This document shows, in pieces, positions 37,176-51,211 of a stretch of 64,000 bases of DNA. Made by a program: the position numbers and the translations under genes. The stretch comes from Clavelina lepadiformis (Eukaryota; Chordata; Ascidiacea; Aplousobranchia; Clavelinidae): NCBI RefSeq assembly GCF_947623445.1, contig NC_135243.1, positions 22,514,479 through 22,578,478 of the forward strand. Direction: 5' to 3'. The stretch's first letter is position 1, and each line of letters starts with the position of its first letter. Under the pieces are notes generated by a model, which saw nothing but the letters and a program-made list of their open reading frames with translations, did not search any database and had not been told where the DNA came from.

Positions 37176-40100
37176 TTATGCTTGGATAGACCATGGGGTC
37201 AGTTTCTCTTCATTTGTTGAATGTGACGCGTGCTGAAAGCCAAAAATATTGGTTAATCGAGAAATGTCAAGAAGGTGATATTACTATAGTTCTTACAAAA
37301 TCATTAAATGTGTTCCTATGTTGAGTTATGATTAAGTTTGCTTTGAACAAACCTGTTTGGTGAAGCGGTCAGCGCAAGACATTCTAATACGTTCTGCTGA
37401 CGCGGGAGAATCCAGTCGGAACTCTCTTGGCAATCCCGAGTCTTCTCTGGCGTAACCAATCGCGTCTTTTATCGCAAAGAGAACCGATGACGCTAAAAAA
37501 AGTGGCGGTTCACCGACGGCCTAAGAATATATGGAAGTATGCAGTTTAAGGTCTTATTAAGTTAATGTACTTCAACTACATTACTGCTAACTGCAAACAG
37601 TTGTACCTTCGATGAAAATATTGCTTGCTTGTTGGATACATCTCTCAGCAAATGTACGTTGAACTCTTTAGGGCAATCCCCGAAACCGGGAATCTTGTAA
37701 GTTCCTGGTCCTCTTGTGAGCATTTCTCCTTTTGGCGAGTAAAGCGGTTCTTCCAAAGTCATCATTCCATACCCTTGAGTAAAAGCTCCTTCGATCTAAG
37801 AACAAATAGTTCTTTTTCTTTCTAGTCGTCTGAATGTTTCACACACGATATATTTTGACTTAATTTATTGATATCAAAAACATCTTTTAGGTCAGTTATA
37901 AATGATAACCAGTACCAGTATTAAGCTATCACGACAAAATACCTCACCTGTCCAATGTCGATGCTTGGATTAAGACTTCTTCCCAAATCCATGACGATGT
38001 CAGTTCTGAGCACGATGTGATCTCCAGTCAAGCAGTCAATTTCAGCTTCAGACACCGCTGCACCGTATGTAAAGTAACTGAACCGTTTTGATTTTCCAAT
38101 CTTCCCGCTTTCCCTGTCCCAATCCCAAAAGAGATCAGGGATTCTGAAAGGAAAGTTACTAAAATTAAAGGCAGTGAAGAGATAAATAAACAAAAACACG
38201 AAAAACTATGAAGTGAAATTAAAAAGGTAGTTTGACAACCAGCTATATACATCATCCATGAAAAATAACCAGTTGGATCATTAAAATTATAAACTTCTTG
38301 ATCATTAAACTAATTGTTCACATAAGTTAGATTAAATATAGGCCTACAGTTAAGTAGCAAAAAAAATGTAAATAAACTGCAAGTCTTTGATAATTCAAAA
38401 TATCTCTTTTAACCGTGCAACGTACATGTATTATATCAACGTATAGCCTTTATACCTGTAGAATCCAGTTGCAGAAAGGCTGATTTGCTCAAAATAGGCC
38501 TTTTCGATTGTTTCATTCCAACTTAACTCTGGGTACTTGGACTGAATAGGCTGAAGTCTTGACACGATTACTTCGCATGCATTCTGTTGGAAACAAGTTT
38601 TTGTTCTTAAAAACAACCTTGTTGTGGATTTACTTGTTTCAAAACAAATTATGGGCAGTATTAACAATAATAGATATAACAAATATTAACAATATTATAT
38701 TTATTGTATGTTATTATTAATCCGTTTTTTCTTGAAAAAAATGAACTACCAGTACTCTAAATGATCAGCTTTGCACCTTTACAGCCATGCCGTTGGTATC
38801 AGAGCTTACACTGGCAGCGGTACCAGATGCATTTGGAACGGTGCTGGTGCTTGTTTCAGAAAGATGTATCATTGCATGTGGTACGCCTAAGCAGCGGCTT
38901 GCAATCTGTAAATTTAAAGGTCGTAGTTATTTTTTCAACGCTTAACTTGTGTAGGATATTATAGTATATCAGAATACTAACTTGAATCATTTTCGTGTGT
39001 AGCCCCTGTCCCATTTCGGTTCCTCCATGAGTAACTAGAACTGATCCGTCTCTGTAAACATGCACCAGTGCCCCAGCCTGGTTGAGATAGTTTTCTTCGA
39101 AAGAGATGCCAAATTTTGTTGGAACACACGAAATGCCTCGTTTGCGCCACCTATGTTATAAAAATTGTAAACTGTCACAAACCGTGGTTAAAGAAAAAAA
39201 AACGTAACTAAAAGATGAGCACTGCTGACATTGAGCAGCTTTGAACACTTTGTTGCAAAAATTTAACCTTCTTTGTTAACCTCATTTTCTTGTTGTAGGT
39301 TTTGATCTCTGCTTTTCGTTTGTCGAAATTTGCACGTTGCATGCATTCTTGCCAGCATCTTCTCACAAAGAAATTGTCAAGCTTTTGAGCAAAGTGAGTT
39401 AAATCCCCTTCCTCATACATATTCATTGCTCTAATCTGGTTTAAAAACGACAAACAACATTAATGATCAGACGGTTTTGTTACTAAAAAATATCAATTTT
39501 TCTTATAACAACAGTATAAAGTTAGGTTACTGTGCAATTTATGCTATATATCAGGGGTAGCCAAACTGCGGCTCTCGAGCCGCATGCGGCTCTTTGAGCC
39601 TTTAATTGCGGCTCTTTAATGAATTTGCATTGTTGAATTAGACATGCATTTTCCCGGTCTAGACGAGTTGTTTGATCAGATTATGAAACAATGCGTTCTA
39701 TCACACGTAGTAACAATGGACTCATTGTTAGTAATAATCAAATTACACTCCAAAAAGGACATTATTGTACAGAAGTGTGCTAACTTGTACACTGTAGTTA
39801 AGTAAACTGTCAGTTTGAAGCTGTACCTCAGGGTTGACCTAGTTTTAAGTCTTGGTTACGGTTACACTAATAATTGCATAAAGAGTTGGTGAAGCCCAGG
39901 TGGAGACTCATAGTATCACCACGCAGCACTAATGTTTATCAATAGCTACACTTCGTTGTGAGTGAATAAATTCGTATTTTTTATTGTGTTTGTGTTGCGG
40001 CTCTTTTAAAGCTCGAATTGGTAATATGCGGCTCGAGCAGGAAGCAGGTCTGGCCACCCCTGCTATATATGATGTCATTAACTATGACTGACATTCGATA

Positions 40101-43100
40101 AAAAAGACTAAAAATGCATAAATACATTTAACATAATGACGTAAGCAAGTCGAATTTTTCACCTTTTCTGGATCCAGTTTTAATACTGCGGCCACTCTAG
40201 TGATCCATTCTTCTACAACAAGCATGCTCTGCGGTCCACCGAATCCACGAAACGCCGTGTTGGACGCAATATTGGTGCGACACATGACGCCTTTAAGGCT
40301 AACATTTGGTATTCTAAAATTACATGTTATTTCTTTGATAAGTTAACTTAACTTCTGTGCAAGAATTTGGAATTTTGTACCTAATTTTCGCTTAAACGCA
40401 AACGCGCATTATACTTAATAAACTTCTACATGCAGATATTTATCATAAGTTCAAAAGACCACAGAAAGAATGCCGCACTGAACCGAACAATCGACAAATA
40501 TTATTAGTTTTAATTCAACCTGTAACAATTATCCGAGTGGAACAAGGCACGGTCCATCACACCGGAAGAGTTATCCAAAGTGTTTCCGCAGTTTGAGTAC
40601 AAATTATTCTTTAGAGCTAAAATTTTCCCTTCCTGATTAAAACCAACCTATTGAAAAAAGAAACATATTGTTTTTATACAGTATAGGTAAAGAAGCATCA
40701 GCAGATAGGTAAAGCATCAATGTTCAAACACAATGTCTTCAGTTTCGTTCTCTGATGTTGCTTACAGTTTTAAAACCGGAACAAACTAACTTACCTTATA
40801 TTTAGAAAGGAAGGCATGGCGTTGTCCAGTTATGAGCATGTCTTCCTGTCTGGTTAGCATACATCTCACTGGCTTTCCGCACCTGCCAAGTTCAGACAAA
40901 GCGTGAATTCTTTGGCCACGTCATACAAAACTATTATACAAACATTATGGTATTCTTTTCAAATTTTTGTAAACATTAAGAGAGCATTTAACTTGCTTGT
41001 TGGCGGCCACAACTACAGGATTTGAGAGAACGTTGTATCTTGTTTCCTTTCCTCCAAATCCTCCGCCCATCCTTTTTACTCTTACGACTATTTTATTGCA
41101 TTGGACCCCTAGAGCCCGTGCAGCCTAACAACACTTATTATACAGTGACATTCCAAATAATCTAAATGAATTTGATGTTTAAGGCAAGACATGATTCAAG
41201 GACATAATGTGTATTGTCTGCTTATCTACGTTGATTTCAAGTAAATGTTAAGATATTAAGTAGAAGTTTGTAGGCAATTAACTATAAAAACTAAAAACTT
41301 ACTGTATACATATATTTGCGATACATTCCTTGATTATGTTGAATAGTTTCGAACTTATCACTTACATTCAATTGTAGACCTGAGGGATTTTGTGAGGAAG
41401 CAAATATTTCCATTTCTCCGTCCTCTCCCTTCGGCACCGCAAGACATGCTTGCGTTTCCAGGTAGAAATGCTCTTGGCCAGCAATTCTACGAAAATATCG
41501 TGGTGAGTTAAAAAAAAATAGACAAATTTAATTAAAAATGAGACCAAAATACTTTTCCAGTGTTAATAACGCGATTTTGTATTAATTGCCAGATTAGTTG
41601 TCTATACAAATATATGGCAAATCAATATACACCATTACATTTTTATTTACCTGCATTTATTTTTTACAAGATTGGTGTCTACAAAAATTTAGATATGAAC
41701 CAGTCAATGTATACAGTCGAACTTCTATTAACCTGCATTCGCCACTAATAACGTGATCACAGGATTCCATCACAGTCTCAGCGTCTCCCTGAATCATTTT
41801 GCTGACTGGTTGGAAATAAGACTCATGCTCTATTGCTTGCTGTAAAATGGAAGTTTCAGGTAAAATATTAATTAGAATATATTTTGACAATTTCGGTCTC
41901 TTGTAATTGTTTTGATCCCAACAACCTTTACCTCAATTGTTATTATTCTTGGCGTTATGTCTTCATACTCAACGGTCACTAGTCTGGCTGCCCTTTGCGC
42001 ATGCGCATTATTATCTGCAACCACAGCACCAATGACATGACCCACATAGGTCACCTGAATCAAAGTTTTTCATCACAATTACGTTTTATGTGGCTTCTGG
42101 AACAGCTGAGTTGAAAGAAGAGCGACAGTCACTCAACATAAACACAACATTGATCATTTTACGACAGGTCAATAAAATGTCAAAAAAGCCAAAATAGTAA
42201 AATATTCACTTTTTCTTTGGCAAAAACTTGATCCTGTTTATCAATTCCAACATTATTGGAACCAGGTACGTCACGATAATCTACGTAGGTGACAAAGCCT
42301 GGTGTTCCTATTGCTTCGTCAATATTAACACCTCGAATGTAGGCATGAGCTCTTGTACTTGTCACCAAGCACAAATACAATTCATCTATTAAAGAGCAAA
42401 CTTTTGTAAAATATTACGCTGCTTGTATCCGCTTAGCTTCAAACTATGGCCTACTTTTGAACTAATTGTCGTTTCCAGCAGCCCAAGGAAAGTATTGCAA
42501 TGTGCAATTTCTTCTTACCAGCATAATGTGGAATGTCATCTAAATAAATTGCTTCTCCGGTCACTTGCTTTACAGCTGAAAGATGCTTCATTGGCCTTCC
42601 GACGGGATCATCAGCCGGTTGTTCTGCCGGCACCTTTCAAGTACGCATAAATATTGAGGAAAGTTTATTGTGGAACATTCAATATCATTTGATATGATGT
42701 TTACAGAACTTTACATCTTCATATGTTTGTGTGTTCAAGCGTCCATAATAATCCCCACCCAGAGGAACTTGCGTAGACGTTTCTTCAACTGACAAGACAA
42801 CCTGCTATTGTCACACAAAGAAACTTAGAAAGGAAATTCATTGTAAGATTTATTCAAAACAAAGCAATAATGCCAAATTTACTTTGGATATTCCGTCCTT
42901 GATCAAACATTCCTTCACATGGACAAAGAACTTAAAGAAAAAACTGGCTGCGAGAGCTTCTCTGTACTCCACCATTCCTCCAGGAGTACTCAGTGTAAGA
43001 GGCAAGTCCTCAGCAAGCCATCTAATTCCATCCTCCTGCAAGCTTTCATCCCATTCCCTAGAGCAAAAAATTCAACTTTTCAATATCTAAATTTAAACAT

Positions 43101-46100
43101 TTACGTTTTTGGTTATTTGTGTCGATGGTTTTGTATATGACTCGAAATATGTCATTAAAATTTATGGGTGGAAAGATTTTTTAATTCAGCTAATACCTTT
43201 CTTTCATGTTTTCCATCATTCCAGCTGACATGAATGTTGTTGCTGCCATGCCACCAAATGCTGCAACAAACGTTTGGACTTTCCGAGTTTTAGAGTTAAA
43301 CTTTACCCTCATTGCGACGTTTACTATAGATATGTCGTCTTCTCGTCGTTTGGATTGCATGTAGAACTTTAAATATTCGTATACAATACAAAAGTACGAT
43401 GATGATATCAACTGTATATACTAAAGAAGAATGTTAGATTATGTGTGCTTTACAAAAAACGTTTCAAAATGGTTTGCAGATCTCATGAACTATGGCAATG
43501 CGAAACACACGGTGAAATACTTTTGTTGTAAAAGGAAGAGTGATGGACTTTAGAACTTCTCCAGGCATAGCTGCAGTCTTTCTATAACTCGGGAAAAAAT
43601 CTTGATCCATTTTCAAAGTTCGTTCACCTCGGGAATGAAGCATGAACTTTGCCTCGCTCTCGCAAGCCATTAGAATGGGGTTAAGGTCAGATATGGGACT
43701 TGCTGTCATGACGTTTCCTCCTAACACCTAAAAGTGCTTTTATTTACCAGGATATCTTTCTGATTTCTGTTATGCAGAGTGTGTCGAAACAATACTTGCT
43801 ACATTTTAGCTTGATCCAAATATAATGTGCAAGAAATTTCCTTTATGCAAACAGCACGTATAAGAACTCCATTTTCGACCCAGTGTGAGTTCATGTTGTT
43901 AGAAAAGTAAGACGTTTGTGCTAAGTCCTAAAAGTAAAAGTGAGATTACTTACTGCAACATTCCGTATTTGATCTCCAGCAAACCAATGAAGTGCATCAA
44001 GGACAGCTTTCATTGGCTGGGTCTGATAAGCTGGTCTTTCCGTTGTTATTTGCGTCAGTTGGTGACATATTTGCGTCAGCGTACATGAAGCACCGATGGT
44101 TACGCCTGTCGTACAAAACACACATTCTAAATGTCCAGTCGAATAAACGTCTATAAAAGGAACCATTTAAACAAGTGTTTACAATCGTAATGTCAACATA
44201 TGTAACCTTATAAAAAGTTATGGCGAAGGCTAAAGCTGTTACGTTGTTAGGTTAATCCGTTGCTGACTCCTGACTCAGAAGGCTGCTGTTACAGTTGTAA
44301 GCTACCTTCGCTCATATATTAAAAGTTAAAACACAACCATCTTAGTTTAAGACTTTAATCGAATCATCTGTCCTGTGTGCGCAAGCAAAGCAGAAAGCGA
44401 ATGGCGTGGTGAAACGAACGTGCAGTGCAGAAATCAATACATGCTGAGAACGTCCCGAGGGCGCCAACCAGCGACAAACCAAACAAACACCCAACGGTCG
44501 CTACAAAGTTAACGCTACTTTGAAGTGATAAGAATGGAATTCAAGAGGAATACCTTATTGAAAAAAACTTTGTATCAGTTGATAGAAACTTTACCTGTCG
44601 CCCTATTCTTCAAAAAATAAAACGTACCCTAACAAAGCTATATACTTCAAGTGAGGGGCAAGTCCAAAAACAAGTTGGCCTTAAATCAAAGATTAGTTGT
44701 GACTAGTAAATATACTGGTGAAAGAATTTGTACTAATATGTAGTGGTTAAGCAGTTATTGCTATAAATAAGTGGAAAACACAACCTCATTGCTTAATTGT
44801 GACGAGGGTGGCGGTTCTTATTACGTCACACTAGAAGAAACAATAGGGATGACTCGGTTTTTTGGATCAAGTATAAATAGAATATTTTCTGGAACAAACA
44901 AATAAAGAAGAATAGGTATAACTACAACGTACTTATGTGTATAACAGGGACTTTTCCCTTAAATAACCCTAAACTACCTTAGCGTTCGTGTCTAGCCTAT
45001 ATGTACTGGTTAAAGCAAATGCTAACCGACAGTAGAGTACCGGTACAGTGTAGTCTGGGCTGCTGGCGCTAGCCTAATTCGGTACCGGTAACCGAGGTAA
45101 AAACAAGAATGTTTTGCCAGTTTATATATGCTTATCTGTGATATTCCTATGCTGAAAATAAAAATTATCTGCTACTAATCACCTACCTATGGAGACGTAT
45201 TCTATTCACAACGCGTCATCTAGCCAACTGTACCTGATATAAACCACAGACATCAGATATATTTATGGTATTATGACGTCATAATCACTGGGGTTTTCGT
45301 CATAATCAAATTTGCGATACAATTTTGGCAATTACTGCTTAACCACTATACATATTAGTACAAATTCTTGACCAGTAGGTTACTGATTAATGTTGTTTGT
45401 TTTAAGGCCAAATTATTTTTGGATTTTCCCCTCACTTTAACAGAAACCTGTTTCATTGATAGATATGGTCGTCAACTCGTCTACGTAAGCAGGACTAATT
45501 ATGACAGGATGGTGGTGACCTTTGACCCAAGTCTCAATTCCGATCTCAGTGTTGCCGACAACGAGATGTGCTCGTGGATATTTTTCCTTCAAATCGGTTA
45601 ATTGAGCTAATGTGATTGGTCTGTACCACGTGACGCGTTCTCCAACAAATTTTATAACCTCCGAAGATTCTTGTTGACTTGCTATCTGTAAACAAATTAC
45701 CAACTTTTAGTCCTTCAAAGTAAGTTTTCTTCTCATGATTAGAGAAAATATTAACTTAACATTTTCGGCATCGTTTAGTTTGCTTGAAAATTTTCTTTCA
45801 AAAATGTTTTTCAATACTTCAGTGTTTCAATTATACCTTGTTTAATACAAAATTAATTAATGGGTGCTAATATAGTGGATAAAATCCAGATCATCATTGA
45901 ATTAGCTTAAAGTCAGCTAAAAAAAGCTAAAAGTTCATCCAGCGTTGCCCTCCGAAAAAGAATTATAATCTTAAAAATTTTGATTAATAGTTTTCAATTT
46001 TATTCTAAAGTTTATAAGGTCCAATTAAACAAGTACTGCAGGAAAAATTGTTTACCAATAATTCTGGAGGAAATATTGGTTCCTGGGTTGAGTCATGAGG

Positions 46101-47471
46101 AGCATATTGACACGGGTTCTTTACGTCACTATCTTCAACTTTGACGTCTCCATTTACAACTAGATCTACAAGATATTCATTTATGATGCAACTGATCAAA
46201 ATCCATGTTAACTAAGTCAATATGAATTGTCATATACTCAACTGTCGCAACCATTTTGCTTGTTTTGACAACAATTTGCGCCCAAAGGGCAACCCGAAGC
46301 GCCTGGTGGTAACGGCTTGGCAAATGTGTTAAATGCTAGACAAAACAGAGCTAAGTTTAGACTTCCATAGCATTATATATAGGCCTAATGTAGCCTACGT
46401 ATTTAAAATACTGCAGTAGAAGTCGGTTAAGTTGGTTATTATTTGGCAAAAAGTGCTGCATCACGTCAGCAAGCTTACCACTCAATATTGGTCGATAACC
46501 TGTACATCGACACAGATTTCCTTGAAGTGACATTTCGATGTCACTGGACGTTGGACCTTCTTTGTTACGCAACAATGTGTACATAGACATAACAATGCCA
46601 GGAGTACAAAAACCACATTGTGATCCATGAAAATCAGCCAGACGTTCCTGTTTTAGAAAGCATAAAATTTTGTTGATTTGAAGTTGATTTATAATTTGCA
46701 TTTGTACTTTTAGTAAACCACTGAATTTAACAAAAGGTAAATTGTAGGTTAATTGAAGACATACAAGTCATGAATGCATTGCACTTATGACATGACCTGA
46801 ACAGGGTGAAGCTTTGTTTTTGTGCTTCCAATTCCTTCTATCGTTGTAACAGCACATCCATGCATTGATACAACAGGTGCTAGGCAGGCATTAACTGAAA
46901 TGTGACTATAAAACGAAAATAACACATTTGCTTTTGTTTAGCGCAAAAGACAATACCATGACAGTTTAGTAGAACTTTTTACATGTATCCAAAAAATTAA
47001 ATCCTCGCAAACGACATATTGATCGTAACCTACGTAGAAATTAATATAAAACAAGTGTTGCTTCTTACATCGCTTTAGATTATGGTCGAAGACATATCAG
47101 TGTAAAAACTTTCAGAACTTCCTATCTGTATACTCACATTATTCTTCCTTCATCACGGCTCCATCTGGACACCATGACAGTGCAAGCTCCACAACCTCCT
47201 TCCCCGCATCCTAGCTTGGTACCGGTTAATCTGACTAAAATACAACACCAAGAATAAACATTGTAATATTTTGTCAAAATAAAACCGTATTTTACTTTAA
47301 ACGTAAACAATTTGGCTAAAAAAGCTATTAATTCGTACATCCTTTTATGCTTTGTTTTCAAATTTTCATAGTTTAAGTGAGAATTTTTCACTGCAAATTA
47401 CGCGAGCACTTACGCTTTGTTCTCAAATAAGTTAAAAGAGAAATTTCAGGATCTGCGCTTTCCTCTGTAAC
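37176..47471 (-). CDS. XDH: Xanthine dehydrogenase/oxidase, copy 3 (mosaic)
   Basis: Third tandem copy. Exons 8-30 equal copy 2 shifted by 18011 (exon 8 is 45448-45685, stop at 37176-37178). Exons 7 to 2 lie beyond the 45740 boundary on diverged sequence: 46056-46165, 46252-46335, 46479-46647, 46797-46905, 47138-47234, 47414-47471. All keep their phases and splice dinucleotides. Exon 11 has the same acceptor loss as copy 2, with the alternative in-frame exon at 43197-43411. The iron-sulphur part carries several replacements relative to copies 1 and 2, all outside the cluster cysteines. Being joined to intact gene A on its right, this copy sits at the ancestral right end of the locus. Confidence 0.92.
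39552..40062. mobile_element. Non-autonomous hAT element in XDH intron, unit 3
   Basis: Third copy of the 511-bp element, with identical ends and 8-bp flanking duplication. Confidence 0.92.
44254..44505. mobile_element. Truncated foldback MITE remnant, unit 3
   Basis: Unit 3 copy of the remnant at 8231-8482, in the same XDH intron. Confidence 0.75.
44649..45437. mobile_element. Long inverted-repeat MITE in XDH intron 8, unit 3
   Basis: Unit 3 copy of the element at 8626-9414. It lies just inside the part of unit 3 that is identical to unit 2; the identity boundary is about 300 bp further on. Confidence 0.8.
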
Positions 47472-47758
47472 CTGCAAAAGGGATTTTTAAAGATTTGCTT
47501 ACACTCTATTTTCCATTTACGAATTTTAACCTAACACGAGAACATAACAATCTTCAATGTTAGCTGTTAAATTATATTCATTTAAAATTAATAGGTTTAT
47601 CAAAGTATTAGTATTAGCAAATGACTTGAATAACAATGTATCCATGGGAAAGTGCATTAGCCATTTCGTGTCAATAACGCAGTTTATGATTTTAGGGACA
47701 ATGTAGCTATGGTTGCCAAATAATTTGATAAAGTACCCACACAAGGCATATACTAAGT

Positions 47759-48102
47759 CAGGAGTTCTCAAACATTTTTGTTGTGTGACCCCATTTTAGA
47801 AAAGAAATTTATGTGCCACCTCTTGGTGGGTGGCCTACATGTTAATGATATTAAACCAATAAACGTCCCATCACAAATATCAAGTGCTATTTTTGTCTAT
47901 GGCGAAATCATGCAAGTGCAAACAATTCATGAAATTAGCTGTTCAGTAAATCAGTAACAAATGAACCGCGTAATGGAAAAGGAAAAGCAAAAAAAATACC
48001 AAAAAACAATTCAACTTATGAAAGTTGAATTTGTTTCAGGATCCAAAAAATACATTTTGCGACCCCAAATTGTAGACACGACCCATAGTTTGAGAAGCCT
48101 TG
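47759..48102. mobile_element. Short hAT-type MITE upstream of XDH, unit 3
   Basis: Unit 3 copy on the diverged side. Its left end reads CAGGAGTTCTCAAAC, a better match to its right end (GTTTGAGAAGCCTTG) than the ends in units 1 and 2, so it preserves the older state. Confidence 0.82.
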
Positions 48103-49810
48103 TGCTAAGTGACAATAGGAAGAGTAGAAAACTTAAAGTATTCCTTGACCAAACACCTTATATCGACAAACTAAGTCACCTTTCGCCCATTGACATAAAA
48201 CACCAAAGCAGTTTTGGCTTTGTTCCAAATATGCTCCGCTTGCATTTTGCCCAATAAGGAGAGCAATACGTTTATTTCGTAAGAAAACTGAACTTAAAAC
48301 CACAACATATCATCACATTTGAAATATAAAATGTTACTAAAAGTTTAAGCAGCAGCTTTCTAGCAGTTTTCTTTCGTCATCCAACAGTTTAAATAGCACT
48401 AGCACCCTCAGAGACTTTAGTAAACGTTTTTCATTTTATTACCATAACAACACGACTATGTAGGCTCGATTGATTTTGAACAGAGTTAGATAAATCGCTT
48501 AAAAACTGAAACTTAATTGTTTGCTCAATCTTTTTGATACACTTCTTAATATATCTCAGTCCGTTTCTGACAAACTACGGTTGCAAGGTTGTTTCCTTTA
48601 TTCAATGCAGCAGTGTAACTACATTTACGCATTAAAGCAATTGCGGACTTCCTGTGTTCAGGGAAGTGTGATGTCCAAGTAACCTTAGTTATAGCCTGCA
48701 GTCAGCAGATTTTATTGAGCTGCTTACTACAAATGAACTCTCTCTTCCTGCCAGGCTACTCTGTCACCAAACAAAAGTCGCCACCTCGAAAGCTTTTAAT
48801 TGTTTAACTAACTTAAACCTTTTAGATTCCTAGACTATACGGCTGCGTTTGCTTGACTGAAATATCTGTAAACTTCTGATAACATAAAATATTTTAGATG
48901 ACAGGAAAAACCTCCATTGGATTTACTTTAAATAACAGCTTTGCACTGTCGTTCCGCAAACACATGTAAGCTATTCAAGCGTAATGGTTACTCTCAATGT
49001 TTGTTGAAAGACAAGTTTTGGCGACAACATTGACACATCAACTTTATCGTGCTGTTCGTTGCTGCCATCGAGTTTGCGGCGTTACGCAAACAAAGAAGTT
49101 ATAGGTCCTCTTGCTTAGGTTTACGAATGTTTAACGAGTAATTGTAAATTGTGTTCAAAGAGTCATAATCACCTACATACTAATACTCAAAAAAGTATCT
49201 AGTACTCGTTCAGACAAGGCGAATTTCAAACAGTTAAACTAACTTAAAAAAAATACACAAATTGACCTTTTATTTCGCTAGTTTGGCTTATTTACGTTTG
49301 CACTTGCGATGGCCGAATGACGAACCCATTAGTGAGTGTCCTATGGGCGTACAACCAGTTTTTGACTAAGATAGTATACTATATAGTATGTAGGATATGT
49401 AAATATGTAGATAGTATACCAATACTGTATACCTCAATATAAATTTAATTTTTGAAACGAACTTTTACATGAGGTTTTTCTTGATAATTAAAGACCGATG
49501 TTTGGTAAAGTCGGTGAGATGTGAAACGTTTTGATAATCCGTGATTTGATTTTTGATTCTAAAAAATCTAGGTTGCTAGTTGTGTTATATTTTTGAGCAT
49601 AATGGCAAATACATGAGACTGAACTTTATCCAAGGCTCAAGAAGGCTGTGAAAAGTCCCAACTCAAACTGTAGATTCCAGCGTTAACCTGCTCTGTCGTC
49701 TTCAGTATTGCGAAGAAGAGCTAAGAAACCGACCAAAAACTGACCTGTGGTCGCATTTAGTTGAGTTGCATTCTTGACTTGCGTATTTTGCACATGGAAT
49801 TACTTACACT

Positions 49811-50170
49811 TTGGTTGCTATGCAGACAACCGAGCATGCAAACCGTAGACCGATGATAACCACCAGAAACAAACTGTATTGCTTAAAAAAGTTTGGCAGG
49901 AAAAAGAGTAATCTTACAGTAGGCTATATAAAAAGGTTGTCTAATGGACTAAACACACAAGATTTACTGAAAGGTCGAGGTAGCTCGTTAGCGACAACTA
50001 ACGTTGAAAAGAAACGCCTTAATGGTCGACATAAAAAGCAATTAACAGAAAGAAAAAACGGAGTCTATCGGAACGCATTTTTGAAATACGAAATAAAACA
50101 CTTATACCTCACCGCCCCTTTGTTTCATATTTCCAATAATACTTCTGGCTTCCATTGCACAAAACTATAA
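49811..50170 (+). other. Longer version of the basic open reading frame, unit 3
   Basis: 119 codons from ATG at 49811. It contains the whole basic stretch seen at 13905-14114, with 5' and 3' extensions that are closed in units 1 and 2 by a one-base indel in an A-run (near 49889) and by a stop. No known domain. Possibly non-coding; reported because it is the longest otherwise unexplained open frame in the array. Confidence 0.2.
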
Positions 50171-50808
50171 AAAGCACAAAAGAGCCGAATGCGATCGGTT
50201 GAGTGGAAATCGATCTGCAAAATTTCAGTGACATGAAACTGAACGATTTGAGTTATATCACGATGTAACTACCCACACCAAATTTTGAAAACAAAGGAAT
50301 GTTAATGGCGAGACAACGGTATACTGGACATTAAACAAAAAGGAATTTGAGATACTGCATACTTTTACTAACTACTAACATACTAACTTTTTAATTTAGA
50401 TTCCCTTTACTTTGCACGACTTAAACTGAGCGACGACATATCATTGCTTGATTCCTGGCTTTGAAAAACACTTAGTTGATATATTTACTGTTTTAATTAC
50501 TTGGATCTAGCTCGAACTGGAAACTGTCTACAAAGTCCACAAACTCATCGTTAACGGCTTGCCCGAAATATTGCAAACAACACCGCTGCTGAGCATAAGT
50601 TGTCGAACATTTATGCTGGAAAAATTATTACTGCGAGGCAAAACTTTTGAGGGCTTTTGTTTCTCTAAAATCCCCGTCATTACCATAATCATGAACACTG
50701 TGGCGAATAACCCATATTTTAAGTGTAATTATGGTTTGGTATTTTATTTGATAATAAACATTGCAAAATACGTTTGTGCATATTAAAGTGTCAGAGTTGT
50801 AGTAGGTG

Positions 50809-51211
50809 TGTAGCGGCCATGGGGTGTTTGTTTGTTTTGTCGCTGGTTGGCGCCCTCGGAATGTTACCGCACGTGTCGATTTCAGCACTGCGCGTTCGTT
50901 TTACCACCATTCCGTTTTGCACCGCTTGTGCACAGGACGCATGAGTTTGAGTAAAGGCTAAACCGACGGTTGTTGACTCCTTGTCTCAGAAGGTTGCTAT
51001 TTCTGTTCTCTGTCTCCTTCGCTCATATATTAAAATAAATGAACACGAGGTTCTGAGTTTAGCCTTTACTCAAACTCATGCGTCCTGTGCACAAGCGGTG
51101 CAAAACGGAATGGTGGTAAAACGAACGCGCAGTGCTGAAATCGACACGTGCGGTAACATTCCGAGGGCGCCAACCAGCGACGAAACAAACAAACACCCCA
51201 TGGCCGCTACA
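50809..51211. mobile_element. Intact foldback MITE, private to unit 3
   Basis: 403 bp with terminal inverted repeats of about 155 bp that are almost perfect, beginning TGTAGCGGCCATGGGGTG and ending CATGGCCGCTACA. It is flanked by GGTG on both sides (50805-50808 and 51212-51215). Units 1 and 2 have the empty site AGTAGGTGTAATAG near 14773-14785 and 32784-32797, which proves insertion with a 4-bp target duplication. No transposase; superfamily not assigned. The older relative is at 8231-8482. Confidence 0.93.
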
